From NCBI GenBank assembly GCA_963789225.1, contig CAWBKD010000022.1:248001-312000 (forward strand): a stretch of DNA of 64,000 nt, read 5' to 3'. The notes below the pieces were generated by a model. That model did no database searches, was not told the origin of the DNA, and worked only from the letters and a program-made list of their open reading frames with translations. Below, in pieces: positions 23,950 through 32,602 of the stretch; within the stretch, counting starts at the first letter, position 1, and every line of letters starts with the position of its first letter. The position numbers and the translations under genes were made by a program. The stretch comes from Palsa-504 sp963789225 (GTDB lineage: Bacteria; Actinomycetota; Actinomycetes; Streptosporangiales; Streptosporangiaceae).

Positions 23950-25919
23950 GCAGCTCTGAGCCGGTCAGCGGGCAAAAGGCGGCTGAGCGCATCGCGACGC
24001 GCATGACGGCTGGCGAGGCGGCCGCCGAACTGCTGAACCACCTCTGGTTCGATCCGGACTGGGAACACGCGGCCGCGGCTGCGGTGGCGATGCATCGCGA
24101 GCGCAACGTGGTCCTCCGGGAACTGATCTGCCGAGCCGGCCGCTGTGGGCGGATCCCTGACGATCTCGCCGGGATCGATGGCTGCTGGGAGTTGCGGCGG
24201 TTCCTGGCACGCGTAGCTGAGGAGTCAGGAGTCGGCGACTGGGCCGAAGAATCTGCCCGGATCATCAGCCACGCTCGCCTGGACCTGGCCGTGGCGGGAT
24301 TCTGGGACTGGCTGCAGGCGGTGCCCGGCTGGCCGGACTCGAACAGCCAGATCCGGCAGGTCGTGCTCGGATCGCTGGCCGAGGCCGCCAGCTCGCAGCG
24401 GATCCAGGAGCACCTGAAGGCACATCCCCCGCCGCCAGCGCCCCCGGGGCAGGCTGACGCCAGCCCGTACCACGTCGCGGCGTCCGCCCGGCTGCTGGCC
24501 CGGCTGTGCCCAGGACCCGACGAGCTGCGGCAGGCCCGCGCGGTAACGCTGGACTTGCTGGTCAACGCCGATAACCCGGGTGCCGCCGCTGCGCTGGCAG
24601 AGTCGCTGGCCGGCCTAGACCCCGTACCGGGCGAGCTCGCGCAGGCGCGCGCCACGGTGCTGGCGCTGCTGGACCGCCCGGACAGCGATAGCCGGACCGA
24701 GGCGCTGGCCAGGGCGCTTACCAGGCTGGCCCCGGAGCCGGACGACCTCGGGCGGGCCCGGGCCAGGGTGCTGGATGAACTGGCCAAACAGACTCTCCCG
24801 GAGGCGGTTAGGCTGGCACGGCTGCTGGCCGAGCTGGACCCGGGGGCGAGCGCGCTCAGCCAGGACCGGGCCGCGGTCCTGGCCCTGCTGGCCTGTGCCA
24901 CCGGCACCGCAGTGATCGCGTGGCTGGCCGGCGTGCTCGCCGGGCTGCACCCAGAGCCAGCCGACCTCCGCCACGCCCGGGCCAGGATCCTAGCTCTGCT
25001 GCAAGACGGTGCCGTGCTCCCGGATCAGGCGGCGGAACTGGCGCGGGTGCTGGCCAGCCTGGACCCCACGCCGGGCCAGCTGGCGCGAGCCCGCGCCAGG
25101 ATCCTGGACCTCCTGGACAGCGCCGCGGCCGGCCGCGGGACGGCCGGGCCACTGGCCGAGGCACTGGCCGGGCTGGACCCCGGACCGCGCCAGCTCGGCC
25201 GGGCCCGGGCCAGGATCCTGGCTCTGCTGCAAGACGGTGCCGTGCTCCCGGATCAGGCGGCGGAACTGGCGCGGGTGCTGGCCGGCCTGGACCCGAAGCC
25301 GGGCCAGCTCGCGCGGGCCCGCGCCAGGATCCTGGACCTGCTGGACGGCGCCGCGGCCAACCGCGGGAAGGCCCTGCGGCTGGCCGAGGCGCTGGCCGGG
25401 CTGGACCCCGGACCGCGCCAGCTCGGCCGGGCCCGGGCCAGGATCCTGGCTCTGCTGCAAGACGGTGCCGTGCTCCCGGATCAGGCGGCGGAACTGGCGC
25501 GGGTGCTGGCCAGCCTGGACCCGGAGCCGGGTCAGCTCGCGCGAGCCCGCGCCAGGATCCTGGACCTGCTGGACAGCGCTGCGGCCGGCCACGATCATGG
25601 CGGCCCGGCTTGTAACCTGGCGCAGGTGCTGCCAGCGCTGGATCTGAAGCACGGGGAACTCAGGCGGGCCCGCGCCAGGGTGCTGGATGTGCTCCAGGCC
25701 GACGCCACCTGGGGATACTGGGCGGGAGGGCTCGTGGACGCGCTATCTCGGCTCAGCCCGGATACCGGTGACATCGCGAGCTGGAGATCCTGGCACCAGT
25801 GGCCGACGCCGGCCCTCCTGGCCGCCGTGCGGAGGAATTCCGAACTCCCCGCATGGCTGCAGGCGCTGCCCACGCTGGCCGGCATCCCGTTCGACGCCAA
25901 CTTCGGATACCCCAGGTAG
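23946..25919 (+). CDS. Alpha-helical repeat protein (NACHT-tail-like)
   Basis: A 657-aa protein. The first 170 residues (LLNHLWFDPDWEHAAAAAVA, then ELICRAGRCGRIPDDL, CWELRRFLARVAEESG) resemble the region following the NTPase in large actinobacterial NACHT/STAND proteins, but no Walker A or B motif is present. From about 185 to 595 it consists of helical repeats with the core LAGLDPxPGQLARARARILD and a period near 38 residues. Near-identical 228-bp DNA copies encode part of this. It could be a sensor half whose effector is elsewhere or lost. Its ATG overlaps the stop of the upstream gene by 4 nt. Confidence 0.68.
   Translation: MSSSEPVSGQKAAERIATRMTAGEAAAELLNHLWFDPDWEHAAAAAVAMHRERNVVLRELICRAGRCGRIPDDLAGIDGCWELRRFLARVAEESGVGDWAEESARIISHARLDLAVAGFWDWLQAVPGWPDSNSQIRQVVLGSLAEAASSQRIQEHLKAHPPPPAPPGQADASPYHVAASARLLARLCPGPDELRQARAVTLDLLVNADNPGAAAALAESLAGLDPVPGELAQARATVLALLDRPDSDSRTEALARALTRLAPEPDDLGRARARVLDELAKQTLPEAVRLARLLAELDPGASALSQDRAAVLALLACATGTAVIAWLAGVLAGLHPEPADLRHARARILALLQDGAVLPDQAAELARVLASLDPTPGQLARARARILDLLDSAAAGRGTAGPLAEALAGLDPGPRQLGRARARILALLQDGAVLPDQAAELARVLAGLDPKPGQLARARARILDLLDGAAANRGKALRLAEALAGLDPGPRQLGRARARILALLQDGAVLPDQAAELARVLASLDPEPGQLARARARILDLLDSAAAGHDHGGPACNLAQVLPALDLKHGELRRARARVLDVLQADATWGYWAGGLVDALSRLSPDTGDIASWRSWHQWPTPALLAAVRRNSELPAWLQALPTLAGIPFDANFGYPR
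24981..25664 (+). repeat. Three tandem 228-bp repeats within the helical-repeat gene
   Basis: GCCAGGATCCT starts at 24981, 25209 and 25437, exactly 228 bp (76 codons, two helical units) apart. The stretch after it, including CTGCTGCAAGACGGTGCCGT, is identical across the three copies. Third-position identity shows recent duplication or gene conversion rather than protein-level conservation. Confidence 0.85.
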
Positions 25920-25921
25920 AC

Positions 25922-26230
25922 CTACCGCATCACGTATTCTGCGCTGACACTGGTGAGCTGGCGCAGCGCGAGCTCGATTATGGGCAGCAACGGCTCCGGC
26001 GGGTCAGCGCGGAACCAGCGCCAGATGGCGACCTGTGTCGCCGCGATAACCGCGCCCGCGAGAATCTGCGGGTACATATCGGTGCCGGTCCGCTCGCCGA
26101 TCGCCGCGGCAAGCGCGTCCTGCATCTCGGCGTTGATCTTCAGGTACTCGCCCCGGATCGCGGGCGAGCCTACGACCCGCCAGTACCTGCCGGGGCACCG
26201 GGGAGGCAGGGCCGCAAGTGCTACCCACAT
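25922..26230 (-). pseudogene. TetR regulator, C-terminal fragment
   Basis: The 102 residues contain WRVVGSPAIRGEYLKINAEM, GERTGTDMYPQILAG and AIWRWFRADPPEPL, matching the ligand-binding C-terminal domain of actinobacterial TetR proteins. The DNA-binding helix-turn-helix half is absent: upstream codons in this frame run into a stop near 26270. It starts in the middle of the domain at an ATG that is probably not used. Confidence 0.7.
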
Positions 26231-26356
26231 CCGTGCGGCTACGGGGCAGATCGGCGGCCTGATCAGCGAATACCGCCGGGCGGCCTAGCCAGCGCGAAGC
26301 GCCAGGTCAGCGACGGTGAACGAGTTTTGACACTGCACACGCTAGTTGGCAGTAAT

Positions 26357-26378
26357 CTGTCTAGACAGGACTAGACAG
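26357..26378. promoter_or_regulatory. Operator-like repeats of the second vapBC
   Basis: A perfect 12-bp palindrome CTGTCTAGACAG (26357-26368) is followed by GACTAGACAG, giving two direct copies of CTAGACAG 10 bp apart. AGGAGG lies at 26383-26388 and the antitoxin ATG at 26395. The layout fits cooperative autorepression by the toxin-antitoxin complex. Confidence 0.65.
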
Positions 26379-26394
26379 AAATAGGAGGGTGCTC

Positions 26395-26691
26395 ATGGCG
26401 TCATCGACTCCGGATCACTGGCAGATCCAAGACGCCAAGCAGCGCTTCAGCGAGATGATCCGTGCGGTTACGAGCGAGGGGCCGCAGGTCATCACCCGGC
26501 ACGGTGAGGATGTCGCGGTAGTCGTAGATATCGCTGAGTATCGCAGGCTGACCCGGCCTGCGGTGGACCTTGCGAGCATCCTGCTCGGCGGTCCGAAGCT
26601 CGACGACAGCACCGCTGACGTCTTCGCGGAGATCGAGGCCGAGCGCAAGGCCGACTTCGGACGTGCGGTCGATCTTGAGGCGGGCACGTGA
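26395..26691 (+). CDS. Phd/YefM-type antitoxin
   Basis: A 98-aa protein from ATG 26395, chosen because AGGAGG lies 6 nt upstream. Motifs: WQIQDAKQRFSEMIRAVTSE and GPQVITRHGEDVAVVVDIAE, then YRRL, the usual Phd/YefM pattern. The C-terminus is acidic and helical for toxin binding. It overlaps the toxin gene by 4 nt (GTGA). Confidence 0.9.
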   Translation: MASSTPDHWQIQDAKQRFSEMIRAVTSEGPQVITRHGEDVAVVVDIAEYRRLTRPAVDLASILLGGPKLDDSTADVFAEIEAERKADFGRAVDLEAGT

Positions 26692-27101
26692 CCTACCTGC
26701 TCGACACCAACGTGCTGTCGGAGACGCGCAAGCGCCAGCCCGCGGCGGGCGTAGCAGACTGGATCGCGGCCACGCCGCCGGGCCGACTGCACGTCTCCGT
26801 GCTGACCCTGGGCGAGATCGAGCAGGGGATCGCGAGAGTTCGCGGCCGGGGAGACCGGCACCAGGCTTACGCCCTCGAGCGCTGGCTCCGGGATGTGGAG
26901 ACCGGGTTCGAAGATCGGGTTCTCCCGGTCACCCTCCCGGTCGCCGCTGCCTGGGGCCGTCAGCAGCACGCGCAGCCCCTCCCGGTGATCGACGCGCTCA
27001 TCGCGGCAACGGCGCGAGTGCACGGCATGACCGTGGTCACCCGCAACGTCAAGGACTTTGAGCTGGCCGGAGTCCAGGTGCTCAACCCCTTCGCTGAGTA
27101 A
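26688..27101 (+). CDS. vapC: VapC-type PIN-domain toxin
   Basis: A 137-aa PIN ribonuclease from GTG 26688. Acidic active-site residues: D6 (YLLDTNVLSE), E43 (LGEIEQG), D102 (VIDALIAATA) and D123 (NVKDF). It resembles the FitB/VapC subgroup with the LDTNVLSE start. It pairs with the Phd-type antitoxin immediately upstream; it is not closely similar to the VapC at 11.6 kb. Confidence 0.92.
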   Translation: MTYLLDTNVLSETRKRQPAAGVADWIAATPPGRLHVSVLTLGEIEQGIARVRGRGDRHQAYALERWLRDVETGFEDRVLPVTLPVAAAWGRQQHAQPLPVIDALIAATARVHGMTVVTRNVKDFELAGVQVLNPFAE

Positions 27102-27213
27102 GCCGTCAGAGCGGAAAGCTGCGGCGTGTGCCGTGCAGGAATCCGGCGTGCCGACCTGACCTGCTGCTCTATGCTCGGCTCTCGTACCCATATGTCTTGC
27201 CACCATCCCGCGA

Positions 27214-27256
27214 AAACGGCCCGCTAGCTGCGGAAATGCGGCTATGCGGGCCGTTT
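27214..27256. terminator. Bidirectional hairpin between convergent genes
   Basis: AAACGGCCCGC (27214-27224) and GCGGGCCGTTT (27246-27256) form an 11-bp stem, extended inside by TAGC/GCTA after a one-base bulge. The A and T runs lie at the stem base, so it can terminate transcription of vapC and, on the other strand, of the permease gene. Confidence 0.75.
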
Positions 27257-27269
27257 GCGTGGCGTCGGA

Positions 27270-28694
27270 CTACCTGGCCACCCCGGTCAGCTGCTCCGTG
27301 GCCACCTCGTTCCTTTGGCCGGTGATGCGGACCGCGATCAGGTAGCCAACGGCCGCCACCACTCCGCCGACGATCCAGGAAATGTCGGCGCCGCCGAGGG
27401 CGTTCACCAGCGGGCCCTTGAGGTCGGTCTGGTCCACGAACAGCAGCTCCAGGCCGACCGCGACGAGATAGGGGATGACCGCGACCCAGCGCCAGCCGCC
27501 GTAGATGCCGCGCGGGGTGTAGAACGCGGATACGTCGTAGCGCTCACGCTGCACCAGGTAGAAGTCGACCAGGTTGATCAGGGACCACGGTACGAACACG
27601 AACAGCAGGACGCTGAGGAAGTTGCTGAACGTGTTCACGAACGACCTCCAGCCCAGCAACGCCAGCACCAGCGATATGCCGGCGATGAGCAGGACCCCGA
27701 TCACGCGGGCGATCCGGGACAGGCTCACTTGCTGCCAGGTGGAGCGGACCGCCTCCCAGGACAGCATGCCGGTGTAGGCGTTCATCGCCGCCCCGGCGAT
27801 CAGGGACAGGGCGGAGAACCACAGCACCCACTTGCCCGCGACGCTCGCGATGACGGTCACCGGCGAGGACGCGGTCGGGGCGATGGCGGTGACCCACGCG
27901 CCGAGCGCGCAGAACGCGACGGTGGACACGGTGGAGCCGACGGCCACCGCGGTGAAGATCTTCGGCCCGTTCGTGTCCTTGGGCATGTACCTGGAGTAGT
28001 CCGACACGTAGATAGCCCAGCTCAGCTGGTTCATGAAGAACAGCCCGACCACCACAAGGAAGATCGGGAAGCTGGCCAGGTGGGTGCCGCCCATCCCCTT
28101 GGCCAGATGGTCGCCGGAGGCGAGGATCAGGCCGAGCATGGCGAACCAGACCCCGGTCATGATCACGACCAGGTACGGCTGAACCGCGTGGATCAGCCGG
28201 TAGCCCCAGACGGCCAGGGCCACGCACGGCACGGTGAAGATCACGATCCACGCCTCGATCGGCAGCCCGGAGACGACTCCCTGCAGGGACTGGGCGCCGA
28301 CGACTATGCCGCCGCCCATGTACCCGACGTCCAGCACGATCCCCATCACGAACAGGACGACGCCGAAGTAGAAGCCGAACTGGCCCCGGGACTGGATCAT
28401 CTGCGGGACGCCGAGCCGCGGGCCCTGCACGGCGTGCAGCGCGGTGAGCACCCCCCCGATCACCGACCCGATCACGATGGCGATGATGGCCCAGAACAGG
28501 TTCAGGCCGAGCAGGACGGCGAACGACCCGAGGACCACGCAGAAGAAGTTCGCGTTGCATGCGTACCACAGCCGCCACTGCTGCCCGATGGTCCCGTGAC
28601 GGTCGCTGTCCGGAATGGGCTGGATGGAGTGGATCTCGATCTCTGCCGTTCGCGACGGGCCACCCGACGGGGTGGTTTCGCTGGTGGATGTCAT
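27270..28694 (-). CDS. NCS1-family purine/cytosine permease
   Basis: A 474-aa membrane protein with about 12 hydrophobic segments, from ATG 28694. The N-terminus has IEIHSIQPIPDSDRHG, the usual cytosine/purine permease lead-in. Conserved features include VPQMIQSRGQFGFYFGVVL and WAIYVSDYSRYMP. NCS1 carriers import nucleobases, allantoin, hydantoins or related N-heterocycles by cation symport. It overlaps the aminotransferase stop by 4 nt, so the two form an operon. The context suggests it imports a nitrogen-rich ring compound. Confidence 0.88.
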   Translation of the reverse strand: MTSTSETTPSGGPSRTAEIEIHSIQPIPDSDRHGTIGQQWRLWYACNANFFCVVLGSFAVLLGLNLFWAIIAIVIGSVIGGVLTALHAVQGPRLGVPQMIQSRGQFGFYFGVVLFVMGIVLDVGYMGGGIVVGAQSLQGVVSGLPIEAWIVIFTVPCVALAVWGYRLIHAVQPYLVVIMTGVWFAMLGLILASGDHLAKGMGGTHLASFPIFLVVVGLFFMNQLSWAIYVSDYSRYMPKDTNGPKIFTAVAVGSTVSTVAFCALGAWVTAIAPTASSPVTVIASVAGKWVLWFSALSLIAGAAMNAYTGMLSWEAVRSTWQQVSLSRIARVIGVLLIAGISLVLALLGWRSFVNTFSNFLSVLLFVFVPWSLINLVDFYLVQRERYDVSAFYTPRGIYGGWRWVAVIPYLVAVGLELLFVDQTDLKGPLVNALGGADISWIVGGVVAAVGYLIAVRITGQRNEVATEQLTGVAR

Positions 28695-29860
28695 GCCTTT
28701 GTCCTCCTGCTTTCTGCGAGCACCGAGAGCGCGGCGTCTAGGCCGTCCCCGATTCGTACTTCTGCACCGAGATCGGCCAGGGACCTGCCGAGTGCCGCCA
28801 GCCCTACCACCGGATGAAATGCGCTCGCGGTGGGTCCCATGTGTGCGATGCGGACGAGATTCCCCGCGCCCTCGCTGTCGGAGATCATCACGCCGTACCG
28901 TGCTCGCACGTGGTCGCAGACGGCCGCCTGGTCGAGGCCGTCGGGAACCGCTACGGCGGTGACGCTGGGCGACATGATGGCGTCGCGGGCGGGCCAGAGC
29001 CGCAGGCCCATCGCTACGACGCCGGCCCGGCATACGCGCGCTGCGGTCTCGTGCCGGGCGAAGACGGCCTCGCGCCCCTCCTCAAGGAACAGGTCGCAGG
29101 CGGCTTCGACGCCGTAGACGTCGCTGACCGACGGGGTATAGGGGAACCGTCCCTGCCCGTGCCAGCGGTCGCGCCAGTCCAGTAGCGACAGGAACGAGTC
29201 GCGGGGGGCCAGCGGATTGCGTTCGATGGCCGCCCATGCCTGCGGGCTCACGGTCACGAGTGAGATCCCGGGCTGGGCGCCGAGGCACTTCTGCGTAGCA
29301 CCGACGCATACGTCAAGCTGCCAGGCATCCGGGTCAAAGGGCATGCCAGCGAATGAGGACGCGCAGTCCACCAGGGTCAGGACACCATGGGCCCGCGCGA
29401 TCGGGCCGATACGGGAGCAGTCGTTGAGCGTGCCCGACGGAGTCTCGCAGTGCACGACGCACAGCAGCTCGATTTCCGGGTGCGCGTCGAGGAACACGCC
29501 GACCTCCTCCGGGTCGGCAACCTCGTCGTACGGCGCGCTGAGCTCGTGGACCTGAGCCCCGAAGCTCTTCAGCCATAGCCCCATCCCGTGGCCGAAGACG
29601 CCGGAGACCAGGTTCAGTACCGGCATACCGGGGCGGACCAGAGATCGGGCCGCGGCCTCGAGGCCGAGTATGCACTCGCCCTGCAGCAAGATGATCTCGT
29701 TCCCGGTGCCGAAAACCTGGCCCACCTTGGCTTCCGTCCGCCGGAAGCACTCGAGGAACGAGGGGTCGTAGTGGTGCGTGACGGGTTTGCCGAGTGCGGC
29801 CAGCACCTGGGGGTAAACAGCGGTCGGCCCGCCCGCGAGGGTGAAATCCGGATCCCGCAT
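28691..29860 (-). CDS. Class V PLP aminotransferase (PucG/AGXT-like)
   Basis: A 389-aa fold-type I enzyme from ATG 29860, with GAGGAG upstream. The PLP lysine is K191 in GATQKCLGAQPG; VDCASSFAGMPFD supplies the PLP aspartate. Length and motifs fit the alanine/serine-glyoxylate and (S)-ureidoglycine-glyoxylate aminotransferase group. Co-operonic with an NCS1 permease, it may act in purine or ureide nitrogen release, but the exact substrate cannot be told from motifs. It is divergent from a FadR-type regulator with 154 bp between. Confidence 0.83.
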   Translation of the reverse strand: MRDPDFTLAGGPTAVYPQVLAALGKPVTHHYDPSFLECFRRTEAKVGQVFGTGNEIILLQGECILGLEAAARSLVRPGMPVLNLVSGVFGHGMGLWLKSFGAQVHELSAPYDEVADPEEVGVFLDAHPEIELLCVVHCETPSGTLNDCSRIGPIARAHGVLTLVDCASSFAGMPFDPDAWQLDVCVGATQKCLGAQPGISLVTVSPQAWAAIERNPLAPRDSFLSLLDWRDRWHGQGRFPYTPSVSDVYGVEAACDLFLEEGREAVFARHETAARVCRAGVVAMGLRLWPARDAIMSPSVTAVAVPDGLDQAAVCDHVRARYGVMISDSEGAGNLVRIAHMGPTASAFHPVVGLAALGRSLADLGAEVRIGDGLDAALSVLAESRRTKA

Positions 29861-29935
29861 GACACGCTCCTCGCCCCGCAGGTGATCTGACGCCAGGCGG
29901 GATCCCTTCGGGCTCCGAAATGTGTTAGCTTTTAA

Positions 29936-29943
29936 CTGTTGAC
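29936..29943. promoter_or_regulatory. GntR half-site-like CTGTTGAC
   Basis: CTGTTGAC in the divergent region between the aminotransferase and GntR genes also occurs at 32525-32532 in the other divergent promoter of this cluster. TGT-N2-AC matches the general FadR/FCD operator pattern. A single short match is weak evidence. Confidence 0.35.
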
Positions 29944-30014
29944 TCTTCACATCGTACAAAGCTGTTTGATCCATCCGCAATGGGTACGAGCAGCGGCGAT
30001 TGGGTGATCACTCC

Positions 30015-30698
30015 ATGTCGGCGTTTGACAACCTGACGCTGTGGGAGCGGGTGTACCGGCACCTGCGCCAGCAGATCCTGGAGGACCAGCTCCCGCCGGG
30101 GACCGAGCTGTCAGAGGTCGCGTTGTCACGCGAACTGGCCGTGAGCAGGGGACCGATCCGGGAGGCCATCGGTCGGCTCGCGGCCGAGGGTCTGGTGACC
30201 GTCCGGCCCCGCCGGGGGGCGGAGGTCCGTTCGCTTACCCCGACCGAACTCATCGACGGCTACCAGGTCCGGGAAGCGCTAGAGGTGCTGGCCGTGCGCC
30301 TGGCGGTCCCGAGGATCACCCCCGCTGACCTGGCGCGCCTGGACGAGCTGATCAACAGCATGGCCCAGTTCGCCCAAAAGGACCAGGTCACCGATTTCTT
30401 CGCGGCGAACGTGGCCTTCCACGAGCTGCTCTGCGAGCTGAGCGGCAACGAGAAGCTGCGCGAGGTCCACCACCGGCTGGGAGGCGAGATCAGCCGGTTC
30501 CAGGCCCGGACGCTGGCCCTGCGCGGCAACCTGGACAGCTCGGTATCCGAGCACCGCGCCATCCTGGCCGCCGTCCGGCTCCGCGACGTGGACAAGGCCT
30601 GCGAGCTCACCGCCGCGCACGTCAGGGTCCCGGCGCAGCGGCTGCAGGAGTCCCTGGGCGGAGTGCTCGAATCCGGGAGCCTGGTCAGCTCCGCCTAA
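30015..30698 (+). CDS. FadR-family GntR regulator (FCD domain), copy 1
   Basis: A 227-aa protein from ATG 30015 (a TTG at 30000 is in frame). N-terminal winged helix: VYRHLRQQILEDQLPPGTEL, SEVALSRELAVSRGPIREAI, GRLAAEGLVTVRPRRG. The C-terminal FCD domain includes FFAANVAFHELLCELSGN and the metal-type histidines of SEHRAILAAVRLRD. It is about two-thirds identical by eye to the GntR gene at 31.7-32.4 kb, so one arose by duplication. It ends 4 nt inside the convergent alcohol dehydrogenase gene. It probably controls the permease-aminotransferase pair. Confidence 0.9.
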   Translation: MSAFDNLTLWERVYRHLRQQILEDQLPPGTELSEVALSRELAVSRGPIREAIGRLAAEGLVTVRPRRGAEVRSLTPTELIDGYQVREALEVLAVRLAVPRITPADLARLDELINSMAQFAQKDQVTDFFAANVAFHELLCELSGNEKLREVHHRLGGEISRFQARTLALRGNLDSSVSEHRAILAAVRLRDVDKACELTAAHVRVPAQRLQESLGGVLESGSLVSSA

Positions 30699-31726
30699 GG
30701 GAGCAGCACGACCTTGGCGGCGGTGCGGGCGTCGAACAGGTGGTAGCCGGCGGCCGCGTCGCTCAGCGGCAGCCGGTGGGTGATCACCCGCTCCGGTGTC
30801 AGCCCGCGCGACAAGACCATCTGCATCAGCCGTTCGCGGTCGGCCAGCGGATCGCCGATGCTGAACCGAAGGGTCAGTTCCCGCTCGAACATCAGGCCCG
30901 CGTTCAGCTTGTAGTCGGGCTCGAAATGGGCTCCCACCACCGAGACCGTGCCGCGGCCCCGGGCCAGTTGCAGCGCGGCGTCCAGCGCCCCCGCCGTGCC
31001 GGCCGCCTCGATGACGACGTCCGCGCCGAGCCCGCCGGTCCGGGCCAGCACCAGCTCCTCGGCTTGGGCCGGGGGGACAGCCACGGCGCCGAACGCCGCG
31101 GCGAGTTCCCGCCGGGTCTCGATCGAGTCCACCGCGATCACGCCGCCGCCGAAGCCGGACAGGCAGAGCAGCGCCATCAGCCCGACCGGCCCGCAGCCCA
31201 GCACGACGACGGTGTCGGTGAGGCCGGCCCCGGAGCGCTGGACCGCGGCGTAGCCGGTCGGCAGGATGTCCGCGAGGAACAGGGCCTGCTCGTCGCTGAC
31301 CGCGGACGGCAGCGGGAGCAAGCAGCGATCCGCCATCGGGACCCGGACGTACTCGGCCTGGCCGCCATCCAGGCGGGGGTAGACCCCCGAGTACCCGAAC
31401 AGCGCCCGGCTCGCGCACTGGGCCGGGCGTCCCGCGCGGCAGTGGGTACATGTCCCGTCGGACGTCATGCTCGAGGACACCACCCGCTGGCCGACCTCCA
31501 GCCGGTCCACCGCGTCCCCGACCTCGGTGATCACGCCCGTGAACTCGTGCCCCAGGACCGTGCCGGGGTCGAAGCCGGGCGTCATGCCGTGCAGCGGGAA
31601 CAGGTCAGCGCCGCAGATCGCGGCGGCCGTCACCTTGACGATGGCGTCCTGCGGGTCCCGCAGCCGCGGCTGCGGTACGTCGGCGACCTGGGCGGTCCCG
31701 GGCTCGCTGACCTGCACTGCCTTCAT
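30695..31726 (-). CDS. Zinc-dependent alcohol dehydrogenase (MDR superfamily)
   Basis: A 343-aa protein from ATG 31726. Catalytic-zinc ligands are in AAAICGADLFPLHG and GHEFTGVI; CTHCRAGRPAQC gives cysteines of a structural-zinc lobe. The nucleotide-binding motif is VVVLGCGPVGLMAL. Zinc MDR enzymes oxidise secondary alcohols, polyols or hydroxymethyl groups with NAD(P). Its ATG overlaps the end of the upstream GntR gene by 4 nt. I infer oxidation of a pathway alcohol; the substrate is unknown. Confidence 0.88.
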   Translation of the reverse strand: MKAVQVSEPGTAQVADVPQPRLRDPQDAIVKVTAAAICGADLFPLHGMTPGFDPGTVLGHEFTGVITEVGDAVDRLEVGQRVVSSSMTSDGTCTHCRAGRPAQCASRALFGYSGVYPRLDGGQAEYVRVPMADRCLLPLPSAVSDEQALFLADILPTGYAAVQRSGAGLTDTVVVLGCGPVGLMALLCLSGFGGGVIAVDSIETRRELAAAFGAVAVPPAQAEELVLARTGGLGADVVIEAAGTAGALDAALQLARGRGTVSVVGAHFEPDYKLNAGLMFERELTLRFSIGDPLADRERLMQMVLSRGLTPERVITHRLPLSDAAAGYHLFDARTAAKVVLLP

Positions 31727-32394
31727 GGTGTCTCCTCGGCGCCGGGGTCCAGCGCGGCCTGGAGCCGCTGGACGGGAACCCTGATGTGATCCGCGGTGAG
31801 CTGGGCCGCCTTGGCGGCGTCGCGGAGCCGGACGGCGGCCAGGATGGCGCGGTGCTCGGACACCGAGCTGTCCAGGTTGCCGCGCAAGGCCAGCGTCCGG
31901 TCCTGGAACCGGCCGATCTCGCCCGCCAGCCGGCGGTGCATCTCGCGCAGTTTGTCGTTGCCGCTCAGTTCGCACAGCGTTTCGTGGAACGCGACGTTGG
32001 CAGCGAAAAAGTCCGCGACGGCCTGGCGGCTGGCGTGCCCGGCCATCTGGTCGATGAGATTCTCCAGGCGGGCCAGATCGGCCTCGGCGATCCGCGGGAT
32101 GGCCAGGCGCACGGCCATGACCTCGAGGGCCTCGCGGACCTGGTAAGCGTCGATGAGTTCCTGGGCGGTCAGGGACCGGACCTCTGCGCGGCGCCGCGGC
32201 CGCATCGTGATCAGCCCTTCGGCGGCCAGGCGGCGCAGGGCCTCGCGGATCGGGCCGCGGCTTATCTCCAGTTCCTGGGAAAGCGCCACCTCGGCCAGCT
32301 CGGTTCCGGGCGTGAGGCGGTCGGCCAGGATCTCCCCGCGGAGGTGGTCATAGACCCGCTGGGACAAGGTCAGGTTGTCGGACGCCACCGGCAC
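31723..32394 (-). CDS. FadR-family GntR regulator (FCD domain), copy 2
   Basis: A 223-aa protein from GTG 32394, paralogous to the regulator at 30.0 kb. Winged helix VYDHLRGEILADRLTPGTEL, then EISRGPIREALRRLAAEG; FCD segment FFAANVAFHETLCELSGN and DSSVSEHRAILAAVRLRD. It reads leftward into the alcohol dehydrogenase and is divergent from the nine-gene catabolic operon. A matched pair of GACAGTTKGCAGA elements lies in the shared promoter region. Confidence 0.9.
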   Translation of the reverse strand: MPVASDNLTLSQRVYDHLRGEILADRLTPGTELAEVALSQELEISRGPIREALRRLAAEGLITMRPRRRAEVRSLTAQELIDAYQVREALEVMAVRLAIPRIAEADLARLENLIDQMAGHASRQAVADFFAANVAFHETLCELSGNDKLREMHRRLAGEIGRFQDRTLALRGNLDSSVSEHRAILAAVRLRDAAKAAQLTADHIRVPVQRLQAALDPGAEETP

Positions 32395-32409
32395 GAGCGC
32401 ACCTCAGAG

Positions 32410-32542
32410 TCTGCAAACTGTCGGCTAATGACTGTGATTTTTTTTAACCAAACGGACCGGGTGCACGCGTCCGTCACGGTGCTTTCATTCCCACTCGGGA
32501 CACCTTTGTAGCATAACAAGTCATCTGTTGACAGTTGGCAGA
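32410..32542. promoter_or_regulatory. Divergent promoter region with paired inverted elements
   Basis: TCTGCAAACTGTC at 32410-32422 is the reverse complement of GACAGTTTGCAGA; GACAGTTGGCAGA lies at 32530-32542 in the opposite orientation. One base of 13 differs. The elements flank the promoters of the GntR gene (left) and the catabolic operon (right), as expected for operator sites of that regulator. The middle is AT-rich (a run of eight T). Confidence 0.6.
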
Positions 32543-32602
32543 TTGAGGATTACGGTGGGGCCGACCAGGACCAAGACCACGCGCCGACGATGGGGGTTCG
32601 GG

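Noticed and set aside
27255..28817. 520-codon plus-strand frame rich in His, Asp and Gln
   Set aside because: Antisense of the NCS1 permease; hydrophobic codons read backwards give this composition.
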